Assembly: GCA_900753095.1 (NCBI GenBank)
Contig: CAADXT010000048.1
Location: forward strand, 1 to 8,365
Length of the DNA stretch: 8,365 nt
DNA from: Eggerthellaceae bacterium
GTDB lineage: Bacteria; Actinomycetota; Coriobacteriia; Coriobacteriales; Eggerthellaceae
Reading direction: 5' to 3'
Below are positions 1 to 5,662 of this stretch, piece after piece. The translations under genes were made by a program, and so were the position numbers. The number at the start of each line of letters is the position of its first letter. The stretch's first letter is position 1. The notes beneath the pieces were generated by a model. It made no database searches and had not been told where the DNA came from. It saw only the letters and a program-made list of their open reading frames with translations.

Positions 1-1
1 G

Positions 2-88
2 GAGCTGTTCGCCTGCATTGAGGCAGCGGCCCCTGCCGCTCCCCTGTTTGTCGGAACGCACCAGCAGGTTTTCGAGCTTACCGGCTAA
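2..88 (+). pseudogene. Upstream fragment of SpoU/TrmH-family RNA methyltransferase, ending at an in-frame TAA
   Basis: The gene begins before the window. Frame 2 is open from the first base and encodes a segment ending in QQVFELTG, followed by TAA at 86-88. This looks like the end of the N-terminal substrate-binding domain of actinobacterial-type SpoU methyltransferases. In those proteins, as I recall them, a '(E)LTGY.x.TRG.LAA..RP' segment joins that domain to the catalytic domain. Here the next codons in the same frame read ERTRGPLAAFHRPTLP, so the stop sits where a conserved tyrosine is expected. TAC or TAT to TAA is one substitution. Either the gene carries a nonsense mutation, or the base is a sequencing error, or the stop is suppressed. 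The open frame on both sides and the exact register argue against a frameshift. Confidence 0.6.
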
Positions 89-106
89 GAACGCACACGC
101 GGCCCC

Positions 107-634
107 TTGGCCGCATTCCACCGCCCCACGCTTCCCACCGTGCAAGAGCTTTTAAAGGGCGCAACCCGCGTTGCCGTGTTGGAGGATGTGACGAACTTCA
201 CCAATATCGGCGCGATCTTCCGCAGCGCCGCCGCGCTCGGGATGGACGCCGTGCTGGTTACGCCCGGCTGCCACGATCCGCTCTACCGTCGCGCCAACCG
301 TGTTTCCATGGGCACTGTGTTCCAGGTTCCCTGGACGCGCATCGGCGCCGACCGCGATTGGGCCGAAGAGGGCGTGCCGCTGCTGAACAAGCTGGGCTTC
401 ACCGTTGCCGCCCTGGCATTGGAGGACAACTCCATCGCCCTCCAGGATCCACAGATCGCGCAAGCCGAAAAGCTTGCCTTGGTCCTAGGAACCGAGGGCG
501 ATGGGCTGGCGCCTTCTACCATCGCCAGCTGCAACTGCACCGTGAAAATCCCCATGGCCCATAACGTCGACTCGCTCAACGTTGCCGCCGCCAGCGCCGT
601 GGCCTTCTGGCAGGTCCGCGGGCAGTACCTATAG
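107..634 (+). CDS. SpoU/TrmH-family RNA 2'-O-ribose methyltransferase, catalytic domain (gene interrupted upstream)
   Basis: This is the catalytic SPOUT domain, which transfers a methyl group from S-adenosylmethionine to a ribose 2'-OH in rRNA or tRNA. All three SpoU motifs are visible in the 175-residue frame. Motif 1 is N33-I-G-A-I-F-R39 followed by SAAALG. Motif 2 is LGTEGDGL at 127-134. Motif 3 runs from I148-P-M to F167-W, with N153 and S156-L-N in its core. These build the trefoil-knot cofactor site, with Arg39 and Asn153 as family catalytic or binding positions. The chosen TTG at 107 is only the first permissible start after the stop at 86-88, and I see no good ribosome site before it. 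The intact protein would normally carry about 80-100 more N-terminal residues. Translation from 107 would leave a domain without its RNA-recognition part. The exact methylation target cannot be read from the sequence. The gene ends 24 nt from the convergent oxidoreductase beta gene. Confidence 0.85.
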   Translation: MAAFHRPTLPTVQELLKGATRVAVLEDVTNFTNIGAIFRSAAALGMDAVLVTPGCHDPLYRRANRVSMGTVFQVPWTRIGADRDWAEEGVPLLNKLGFTVAALALEDNSIALQDPQIAQAEKLALVLGTEGDGLAPSTIASCNCTVKIPMAHNVDSLNVAAASAVAFWQVRGQYL

Positions 635-652
635 CGGGAAAGGGCGCCCCGC
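634..652. other. Short GC-rich dyad between convergent genes
   Basis: GCGGG at 634-638 can pair with CCCGC at 648-652 around a 9-nt loop that contains a GGGCGCCC palindrome. It fills most of the 24-nt gap between the methyltransferase stop and the beta-subunit stop. Neither strand shows a U tract after it, so it is at best a weak bidirectional terminator. Confidence 0.2.
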
Positions 653-658
653 CTCGTA

Positions 659-1552
659 TTAGGCCCAATGCTCGCGCATATAAGCCCATTTCTTGTCGCG
701 CTCAGCTTCAACCTGATCAATGTCCTCATCGGTAAGCGCCTTGAACCTGCCTTGGTGCTTCAGGTAATCATGCACTGAGGTGAATTCTTTAGGATTGCGA
801 TTCAGCTTGAACTCGCCGTTTTCGTATTCCGCCAAATACCACAAGCCGCAATCAACGATATCTTTTGCTACCTCTACCGTCTCATCAACGCCGCAGCCCC
901 ACCCTGTTGGGCACGGCGCGATAACGTGGATATACTTGGTGCCCTTGATGCTGGCTGCTTTTTCGACCTTGCGGATAAAGTCGTTCAAATACCCTACCGA
1001 AGCAGTAGCCGCATAGGGGATGCCATGCGCGGCCACTATCTCGAACATGTTCTTCTTTTGGGTAAGGCACCCTCGGATGCTTCCCGCCACCGGAGTGGTG
1101 GTGGTTTTGGCGCCAAAGGGAGTAAGGGAGCTCTTCTGAATACCCGTGTTCATGTATGCTTCGTTGTCGTAGCAGATGTAAATCACGTTATCGTTGCGGT
1201 CGATGGTGCCCGAAAGCGCCTGCAGGCCGATATCTGCCGTGCCGCCATCGCCGGCAAAGCCAACCACCGTGTACTCGCTTGGGTCTTTGCCTTGGGCCTT
1301 CAAGCCAACCTCGATGCCCGAGATAACCGAGGCAGTTGCGGCAAACGGGGTGATCATGGCATTGTTCGAAAAGCTCAGTTGGGGGAAATTGAACCCCGTT
1401 GCGCTCATGCAGCCGGCAGGAAGCGCCGCAACCGCATTCGGCCCCAGCACCTTAAGTGCATGGCGAACCACCAAAGAACCGCCGCAGCCAGCACATGCCT
1501 TATGACCGAAGAAGAACTCATCATCGGTAATGTTTCGCGCATTGATAGCCAT
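659..1552 (-). CDS. porB: 2-oxoacid:ferredoxin oxidoreductase, beta subunit (thiamine diphosphate- and 4Fe-4S-binding)
   Basis: This subunit holds the thiamine diphosphate that decarboxylates the 2-oxoacid, and the proximal 4Fe-4S cluster that accepts its electrons. The 297-residue protein has the normal length. Cluster ligands are visible as C20-A-G-C23, C48 in the AGCMSATG segment, and probably C214 in APCPTGW. The diphosphate/Mg site is G101-D102-G103-G104, continuing to D129-N-E-A-Y-M-N-T-G137, the usual POR/VOR signature. The wording is that of the pyruvate/2-ketoisovalerate class rather than indolepyruvate oxidoreductase IorA. The ATG at 1552-1550 overlaps the alpha stop by one base (TAATG), with AAGGG eight bases upstream. 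This implies translational coupling and 1:1 synthesis. It is the last gene of the operon. The exact substrate (pyruvate, branched-chain or aryl 2-oxoacid) is not resolved. Confidence 0.93.
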   Translation of the reverse strand: MAINARNITDDEFFFGHKACAGCGGSLVVRHALKVLGPNAVAALPAGCMSATGFNFPQLSFSNNAMITPFAATASVISGIEVGLKAQGKDPSEYTVVGFAGDGGTADIGLQALSGTIDRNDNVIYICYDNEAYMNTGIQKSSLTPFGAKTTTTPVAGSIRGCLTQKKNMFEIVAAHGIPYAATASVGYLNDFIRKVEKAASIKGTKYIHVIAPCPTGWGCGVDETVEVAKDIVDCGLWYLAEYENGEFKLNRNPKEFTSVHDYLKHQGRFKALTDEDIDQVEAERDKKWAYMREHWA

Positions 1553-2757
1553 TACGCAATCCCTTCTTTGCCCAATTCGTCAGCAGGGGAATCCACGCCA
1601 AGGAAAGAAACACGCGGGCCGGCATATTCGCCCTGGGCGAGTTTCATCAAACACCGATACATACCGTTCATCTGGACCGTGGAGATGTCATCGCCGCCCA
1701 AGCCGCCGACAAAGTTGACGGTAGGCGTTGTCATGCTCTCACGTTGCAGCGCGGAATTCACGTTGGTGAACACCGTCCCTTCAGCGCCGAACGAGATATC
1801 TTTCTCAAGAACGCCGATTGCCTTTGCGCCCTTCAAAGCCTCAGCGATTTGAGCATAGGGCATAGGGCGAAGGTAGCGGATGCGAAGCATTCCGGCCTTT
1901 ATCCCCTGAGCGCGCAGCTCGTCAACCACGCTACGGGCCAATCCAGCTATGGAGCCCAATGTAACCAGCACAACATCCGCATCGCCGCAGCAATACGACT
2001 CGACCATGCCAGGATAAGTGTGTCCCATCACCTCGGCAAAACGGGCCTCCACCCTTTCCACTACCTTTGCGGCGTCCTCCATATCGTGATGAGCGTAGTA
2101 CTTGAAGTAGCGGTTGTACTCCGGACCCGCTGAGTACCCGATGTTAACCGGGTTTTCGAAATCGAAACGGTTCGTTGTCCTGTAGGGAGGCAAGAAGGCA
2201 TCGGCCTGCTCAACCTCGGGGATATCGACCATTTCGTAGGTGTGGGTAAGGGCAAAGCCGTCTATGTTCACCATGAACGGGGTCATAACCGCCGGGTCTT
2301 CAGCAACGGCATAGGCCATAAGCGCCAAGTCGAGTGCTTCTTGGTTGGTGTCAGCGTAGGCCTGAATCCAGCCGTGATCGAGCAAAGCCAAGGAATCGCG
2401 CTGGTCGCCGTAGATGTTCCAGGGCAACGCCGTGGCGCGATTGGCGTTCATCATCACGATGGGGAAACGGCCGCCTGCGGCATAAGTGAGGCATTCGGCC
2501 ATATACAGCAGGCCCTGGCTCGACGTAGCCGTGAAGGTTCGCGCCCCCGTGGCTGCAGCGCCAATGCAGGCGGAAAGCGCCGTATGCTCCGATTCCACGT
2601 GCATGTACTCTGCCTTGAGCGTTCCCGCCTCAACCATTTCGCTCAGACGCTCCACGACAACCGTTTGCGGCGTAATGGGGTATGCAGAAATCACTTGAGG
2701 TCGCGCAAGGCGCACACCCTCGGCAAAGGCTTCGTCACCGGAAAGGAACTTCTTCAT
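1552..2757 (-). CDS. porA: 2-oxoacid:ferredoxin oxidoreductase, alpha subunit
   Basis: This is the alpha subunit, which with beta forms the active site for oxidative decarboxylation of a 2-oxoacid to acyl-CoA, or the reverse carboxylation. Numbering from the GTG alternative start, it shows Y28-P-I-T-P32 (pyrimidine-binding domain), E57-S-E-H60 (the glutamate region that contacts thiamine diphosphate), a TATSSQGL loop and the GWIQ..A.TNQEALD stretch typical of PorA. A C-terminal transketolase-like domain includes LRIRYLRPMP. I chose the ATG at 2757-2755. AAGGAGG lies 10 bases upstream of it, and the protein then begins MKKFLSGDEA, a usual PorA start. An in-frame GTG at 2763 would overlap the delta stop and add two residues, but lies only 4 bases from that ribosome site. 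The length, about 400 residues, is normal. It sits two bases after the delta stop and overlaps the beta start, so it is tightly coupled. Confidence 0.93.
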   Translation of the reverse strand: MKKFLSGDEAFAEGVRLARPQVISAYPITPQTVVVERLSEMVEAGTLKAEYMHVESEHTALSACIGAAATGARTFTATSSQGLLYMAECLTYAAGGRFPIVMMNANRATALPWNIYGDQRDSLALLDHGWIQAYADTNQEALDLALMAYAVAEDPAVMTPFMVNIDGFALTHTYEMVDIPEVEQADAFLPPYRTTNRFDFENPVNIGYSAGPEYNRYFKYYAHHDMEDAAKVVERVEARFAEVMGHTYPGMVESYCCGDADVVLVTLGSIAGLARSVVDELRAQGIKAGMLRIRYLRPMPYAQIAEALKGAKAIGVLEKDISFGAEGTVFTNVNSALQRESMTTPTVNFVGGLGGDDISTVQMNGMYRCLMKLAQGEYAGPRVSFLGVDSPADELGKEGIA

Positions 2758-2759
2758 GC

Positions 2760-3227
2760 TCACTCCGCCTCCTTCTCATGCGCTTCCTCGGCCTGACGAG
2801 CCTGGCCTTCGGGAATCATGCGTATAGCGCCTGATGCGCAGGCGCGCGCGCAGATGCCGCACCCTTTGCAGAAATCGAGGTCGATTTCCACTGAAGTGTC
2901 GGTACGGTTGGAGGGACATAACGCCGGATCGTTGGACACTTTGAATACCGCGCCATCGGGACAGTACATATAGCACTTCAGGCAACCAGTGCATTTTTCA
3001 GGGTCGACCACCGGACGCTCGTTACGCCAGCCGGCGTTCTTCACCGTTAGGTAGCCGGCAGCAAAGCATGTGCTCCGCGCATAATCTTTCGGATCCAAGT
3101 CGTCGGTTTGCAAGGTAGGAATGCGCATAGGACGCCTGCCGGGATACCCTACGCGCAGCTCGTTGCTGCTTTGGGCTTTCGCGGTGCGATACCCAGAGGC
3201 AACGGAGGGCTTATCAATGGGGCTCAC
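2760..3227 (-). CDS. porD: 2-oxoacid:ferredoxin oxidoreductase, delta subunit (2x[4Fe-4S] ferredoxin-like) with N-terminal extension
   Basis: This is the electron-carrier subunit, passing electrons from the beta-subunit cluster to soluble ferredoxin. Two cluster motifs are clear. One is C79-TG-C82-LK-C85-YMY-C89-P, and the other is C120-KG-C123-GI-C126-ARA-C130, where the usual trailing proline is alanine. The GWRNERPVVD segment just before the first cluster is typical of PorD. The protein is 155 residues, against about 85-105 in the separate PorD subunits I know. The extra length is roughly the first 50-60 residues, a basic, low-hydrophobicity segment with a lone Cys54. The start is GTG at 3227: an in-frame stop lies a few codons upstream, AGAGGA is 7 bases before it, and the overlapping ATG at 3229 runs into TGA at once. 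It lies 38 bases after the gamma stop and 2 bases before alpha. Confidence 0.88.
   Translation of the reverse strand: MSPIDKPSVASGYRTAKAQSSNELRVGYPGRRPMRIPTLQTDDLDPKDYARSTCFAAGYLTVKNAGWRNERPVVDPEKCTGCLKCYMYCPDGAVFKVSNDPALCPSNRTDTSVEIDLDFCKGCGICARACASGAIRMIPEGQARQAEEAHEKEAE
2768..2774 (-). promoter_or_regulatory. Ribosome binding site of the alpha subunit, inside the end of the delta gene
   Basis: AAGGAGG on the minus strand is encoded by the last codons of the delta subunit (…KEAE). Its spacing is 10 bases to ATG 2757 and 4 bases to GTG 2763, which favours the ATG. Because the site lies within the upstream reading frame, ribosomes finishing delta are placed to start alpha. Confidence 0.7.
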
Positions 3228-3265
3228 ATTAAGTTCCTCTCAAAATAGCCAGAATAGTTCGGGGG

Positions 3266-3823
3266 TTAGCCTCGAATGTGGGGCGCGATGCCGGTTTCTT
3301 GGAACTGCGCGAACTCGGCCGCCACCGCTTTGATAATGGCAATGTTCTTGGCATGAAGCTTTGCCGGCATATACTCACGCACCGACTGCTCGATGCTCTG
3401 AATGTCCACGTCAGAGTCGAGGGAAGCGATGGCGCCTAGAAACACGGTGTTGGGAATCGGCCGACCCAGCACTTCCTGGGATATGCCGTCGGCATCAATG
3501 GAAACGATGCGCTTATCGCCGAAGCTCTTCAGGCTGTTCACCAGAACCGTGCCATTCGGCTTCAGCTCGGCCTCCCAGCCAGAACCAAGCAGAGTGTCGT
3601 CGAGATACACTACGTAATCGGCACGCGTAACGGCGCTACGGTCGCCGATTGGATTGGCGTCCATCTTGGTGAACGCGCGCATAGGAGCACCACGCCGTTC
3701 AGGGCCAAACGAGGGGAAAGCCAGCGAGTAACGCCCTTCGGCAAACGCCCCCGCAGCACCCAGCAAGCGCGCCGCCGTGAAGGCTCCTTGGCCGCCGCGC
3801 CCGTGCCATAGCACTTCTTTCAT
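3266..3823 (-). CDS. porG: 2-oxoacid:ferredoxin oxidoreductase, gamma subunit
   Basis: This is the gamma subunit of the four-subunit enzyme, which binds coenzyme A and caps the alpha/beta core. The N-terminus carries the family signature H7-G-R-G-G-Q-G13 followed by F/TAARLLG. FPSFGPERRGAP at about 36-47 and the TRADYVVYLDDTLL stretch are also typical of POR/VOR gamma subunits. At 185 residues it has the usual length. I chose the ATG at 3823 because AAGGA lies 6 bases upstream and MKEVLWHGRGGQG is the normal beginning. A longer open frame back to 3892 would add 23 residues encoded across the intercistronic hairpin and is unlikely to be translated. It is the first oxidoreductase gene after the ligase, 114 bases away. 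Confidence 0.93.
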   Translation of the reverse strand: MKEVLWHGRGGQGAFTAARLLGAAGAFAEGRYSLAFPSFGPERRGAPMRAFTKMDANPIGDRSAVTRADYVVYLDDTLLGSGWEAELKPNGTVLVNSLKSFGDKRIVSIDADGISQEVLGRPIPNTVFLGAIASLDSDVDIQSIEQSVREYMPAKLHAKNIAIIKAVAAEFAQFQETGIAPHIRG

Positions 3824-3851
3824 ACCTTTTCCTTCTTCTCTTAGCGCACAG

Positions 3852-3882
3852 GCAAAGCCAGGCTGCAACCGCCTGGCTTTGC
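3852..3882 (-). other. Perfect 12-bp intercistronic hairpin between ligase and gamma subunit
   Basis: GCAAAGCCAGGC (3852-3863) pairs perfectly with GCCTGGCTTTGC (3871-3882) around a 7-nt loop. It lies about 55 bases after the ligase stop and 28 bases before the gamma start. No U tract follows on the minus strand, so it is not a standard terminator. A role in mRNA processing or stability, or partial attenuation that sets ligase and oxidoreductase at different levels, would fit. An additional GCGC pairing (3844-3847 with 3881-3884) is possible in an alternative fold. Confidence 0.6.
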
Positions 3883-3937
3883 GCTGGTTCAATATGACGC
3901 TTTGGCAAACGCGAGCCTTGTCGCGTGCGCCTATCCG

Positions 3938-5281
3938 TTATTTGGCGCTATCGCGCTCATCGATGAAACGAGACGCCTTGTGCTCGGACGATACGCCGAG
4001 TTTATCCGTATCGTACACAATTACCTTAGCGGGACGAACACCCGTATGCGCCTTCAGGGCCGCCTCAACGCGCTTTGCAACCTCATCGAACGATTCGTCG
4101 CTTCCGGCTGCACGCTCAACGGACACCTCGTAGCGAGTGGAGTAATTCTCATCGTACACGCGGATCAGATATTCGCCCGTAACGCCCGGCTCTGCGCGAA
4201 CCACGTACTCAACATCGCTCGGGAATACGTTTACTGCGCCAACGATGAACATCTCGTCCTTGCGTCCGGTAACGTGGATGCGGGCATGGGTGCGGCCGCA
4301 TTCGCATTTCTCGGTGGTAACGTATCCGATGTCGCCAGAGCGGAAGCGGATCATCGGGCGGGCCTTCTTGCACAGCGTAGTGTAGGTGAGCTCGCCGGTG
4401 CTGCCAGGCTCAAGCACTTCGCCCGTGTTGGGATCAACCGTCTCGACCAGAATCTGATCTTCAACGATATGCAGACCATCCTTCACTTCGCACATTGCGG
4501 CGCATGCGCCGTAGATGTCGGAAAGGCCGAAGAAGTCGCGCACATCGGCGCCCCACAGGTCCTCAATTGCCTCACGGGTTGATTTGATGGAACCGCCCGG
4601 CTCGCCAGCTACGATGATGGCCTTGATGTTGAAGTCGGTTTTCGGGTCAAGGCCCTTTTCCTTGATTTTCTGCCCAAGGGTCCAAGCATAAGAGGGAGAC
4701 GTCCAGATCACCGTAGGCTGGTACTGCTTCAAAACGAAGATCAAACGATCGGAGGGAACGGCGCCCACCCAAATTGCCAACGCACCCAAGCGCTGAGCGC
4801 CGATAACGTCAGGGCCGCCAACGTACAGGGCGAAATTCAGGCCATGCACATAACGATCGTTGGGGCGCATTCCCGCCTGCCAGAACAGACGGGCTTCGGT
4901 GTCCTGCCAAAGATCGAAGTCTTCCTGCGTGAAGGGGCTTACCGTGGGAACGCCCGTAGAGCCAGAAGAGGTTGCCATGAAGATCACGTCCTCTTCGGGG
5001 ACGGAGCACATTTCGCCAAAGAAAGAACCCACATGCTGCGTTTGACGTTCCGTCTTCTTGTCGCAGAACGGGAACTTCGCCAAGTCGGAAAGCGTTTCCA
5101 AGTCGCTGGGCTTTACCCCTGCTTCGTCAAACGAGCGCTTGTACCACACCGTGTTGTCGTAAGCGTATTGGAGCATCGTCTTCAAACGGCTAAGCTGCAA
5201 CTTCTCGATCTCGGGACGCGGCATGCACTCAATTTCCGGATCATAGTATTTCTGGTCGTAGGGGATGTTCTTCTTAGCCAT
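3938..5281 (-). CDS. PaaK-family AMP-forming acyl/aryl-CoA ligase (phenylacetate-CoA ligase-like)
   Basis: This enzyme activates a carboxylic acid with ATP and CoA to give acyl-CoA, AMP and PPi. The 447 residues match PaaK length and domain order. The N-terminus has IECMPRPEIEKLQLSRL. The phosphate loop is S105-S-G-S-T-G-V-P-T113. FGLSDIYG is at 251-258, IVEDQ at 272-276, and R314-S-G-D317 at the ribose-binding region. CECGRTH is at 326-332, TGRKDEMFIVGAVNVFPSDVE at 338-358, and a near-terminal Lys435 in the position of the family's adenylation lysine. The phosphate loop has Val111 where PaaK usually has lysine. The ATG at 5281 has AAGGAG 9 bases upstream. As the first gene of the operon with a four-subunit 2-oxoacid oxidoreductase, it probably supplies or consumes the same acyl-CoA. 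The substrate could be phenylacetate, another arylacetate or a branched-chain acid. The related coenzyme F390 synthetases are a less likely alternative. Confidence 0.88.
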   Translation of the reverse strand: MAKKNIPYDQKYYDPEIECMPRPEIEKLQLSRLKTMLQYAYDNTVWYKRSFDEAGVKPSDLETLSDLAKFPFCDKKTERQTQHVGSFFGEMCSVPEEDVIFMATSSGSTGVPTVSPFTQEDFDLWQDTEARLFWQAGMRPNDRYVHGLNFALYVGGPDVIGAQRLGALAIWVGAVPSDRLIFVLKQYQPTVIWTSPSYAWTLGQKIKEKGLDPKTDFNIKAIIVAGEPGGSIKSTREAIEDLWGADVRDFFGLSDIYGACAAMCEVKDGLHIVEDQILVETVDPNTGEVLEPGSTGELTYTTLCKKARPMIRFRSGDIGYVTTEKCECGRTHARIHVTGRKDEMFIVGAVNVFPSDVEYVVRAEPGVTGEYLIRVYDENYSTRYEVSVERAAGSDESFDEVAKRVEAALKAHTGVRPAKVIVYDTDKLGVSSEHKASRFIDERDSAK

Positions 5282-5323
5282 TGATTACTACTCCTTGATT
5301 AGTGCTTGCTTTGGCTTGTTTTT

Positions 5324-5340
5324 GCCGCATGCCTTGCGGC
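5324..5340 (-). other. Leader hairpin upstream of the ligase gene
   Basis: GCCGCA (5324-5329) and TGCGGC (5335-5340) form a perfect 6-bp stem with a 5-nt loop, about 43 bases before the ligase start. On the minus strand it is followed by AAAAA, not U, so it is not a terminator. It could be a leader structure or a protein-binding palindrome. Confidence 0.35.
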
Positions 5341-5367
5341 TGCAGGAGTCATGAAAGCACCGATACA

Positions 5368-5393
5368 AATAACCTGCAATACTATAGGTTATT
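5368..5393. promoter_or_regulatory. Operator-like 26-bp dyad at the predicted transcription start
   Basis: AATAACCT (5368-5375) and AGGTTATT (5386-5393) are a perfect 8-bp inverted repeat with a 10-bp spacer. It covers the start predicted from the TATAAA box at 5399-5404. A second possible -10 (TATAGT, minus 5386-5381) lies within it. Bound protein here would block or modulate initiation. It resembles the dyad at 5434-5459 in arm sequence and has the same spacing. Confidence 0.5.
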
Positions 5394-5398
5394 GGGGA

Positions 5399-5427
5399 TT
5401 TATATGTTTGGGTATAAAATTTTCCAA
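5399..5427 (-). promoter_or_regulatory. Sigma70-like promoter of the ligase-oxidoreductase operon
   Basis: On the minus strand TTGGAA (5427-5422) is followed after exactly 17 bases by TATAAA (5404-5399). Both boxes are close to consensus and the spacing is optimal. Transcription would start near 5392 and give a leader of about 110 bases before the ligase ATG. The hisE terminator lies upstream of it, so the operon needs its own promoter. Confidence 0.6.
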
Positions 5428-5433
5428 ATACGG

Positions 5434-5459
5434 AATACCCCAGGTGAATAAGGGGTTTT
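5434..5459. promoter_or_regulatory. Operator-like 26-bp dyad just upstream of the -35 box
   Basis: AATACCCC (5434-5441) and GGGGTTTT (5452-5459) form an inverted repeat with a 10-bp spacer. Five inner pairs (ACCCC/GGGGT) are perfect. Its centre is about 54 bases upstream of the predicted start, a common activator position. The arms match those of the 5368-5393 dyad at 6 of 8 (left) and 5 of 8 (right) positions, and the two centres are 66 bp apart. Confidence 0.45.
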
Positions 5460-5551
5460 AAAGAGATAGATAACGATATCCATTTTGAAATACCGCTCTG
5501 ACCGCTGTCTCGAAACAAGCTTGAAACAGAATTAGCGCACGCGTCCCTGCC

Positions 5552-5587
5552 AATAAATAAGGCCGGCATCCTTTCGGAAGGCCGGCC
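5552..5587 (-). terminator. Rho-independent terminator downstream of hisE
   Basis: On the minus strand GGCCGGC pairs with GCCGGCC (5587-5581 with 5567-5561). A further TCC/GGA pairing and a GAAA loop sit inside. TTATTTATT follows immediately (5560-5552). It ends transcription about 75 bases after the hisE stop and insulates the downstream operon. Confidence 0.85.
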
Positions 5588-5662
5588 CAACAAAGCAGTT
5601 TATTTACGTTTGAGTATTGCCCTAAAGTCAAGCAGGGAAATTAAGCACAAGCCCCTATCCCG

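Larger units (their letters stand above)
5282..5551 (-). promoter_or_regulatory. Regulatory intergenic region and 5' leader of the ligase-oxidoreductase operon
   Basis: This noncoding stretch is visibly more AT-rich than the genes around it. Reading toward the ligase it holds, in order, an upstream dyad (5434-5459), a promoter (5399-5427), a second dyad at the predicted start of transcription (5368-5393), then a leader of roughly 110 bases. The leader contains a 6-bp hairpin (5324-5340) and the ribosome site AAGGAG at 5291-5296. TGCAGG in the leader (minus 5378-5373) could also pair with CCTGCA (minus 5346-5341). I recognise no riboswitch or T-box sequence. The 101-codon open frame across it has no family-like features and I do not call it a gene. 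Confidence 0.6.

Noticed and set aside
926..1852. A 308-codon plus-strand open frame opposite the beta and alpha genes
   Set aside because: It lies antisense to two strongly recognisable enzymes, and its translation is Arg/Ala/His-rich with no domain. It is a shadow of high-GC coding bias.
2242..2796. A 184-codon plus-strand open frame opposite the alpha gene
   Set aside because: It is antisense to the conserved alpha subunit and shows no family features.
3824..3892. A 23-residue N-terminal extension of the gamma subunit
   Set aside because: It would be translated through the intercistronic hairpin. The ribosome site and family start point to ATG 3823.
5299..5352. An 18-codon minus-strand open frame (17 residues) in the ligase leader, ending two bases before the AAGGAG site
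   Set aside because: It has no ribosome site before its ATG and no run of regulatory codons, so a leader-peptide attenuator is not supported.
5288..5593. A 101-codon minus-strand open frame covering the promoter region
   Set aside because: It runs through the terminator, promoter and both dyads, has no recognisable domain, and ends just before the ligase start.
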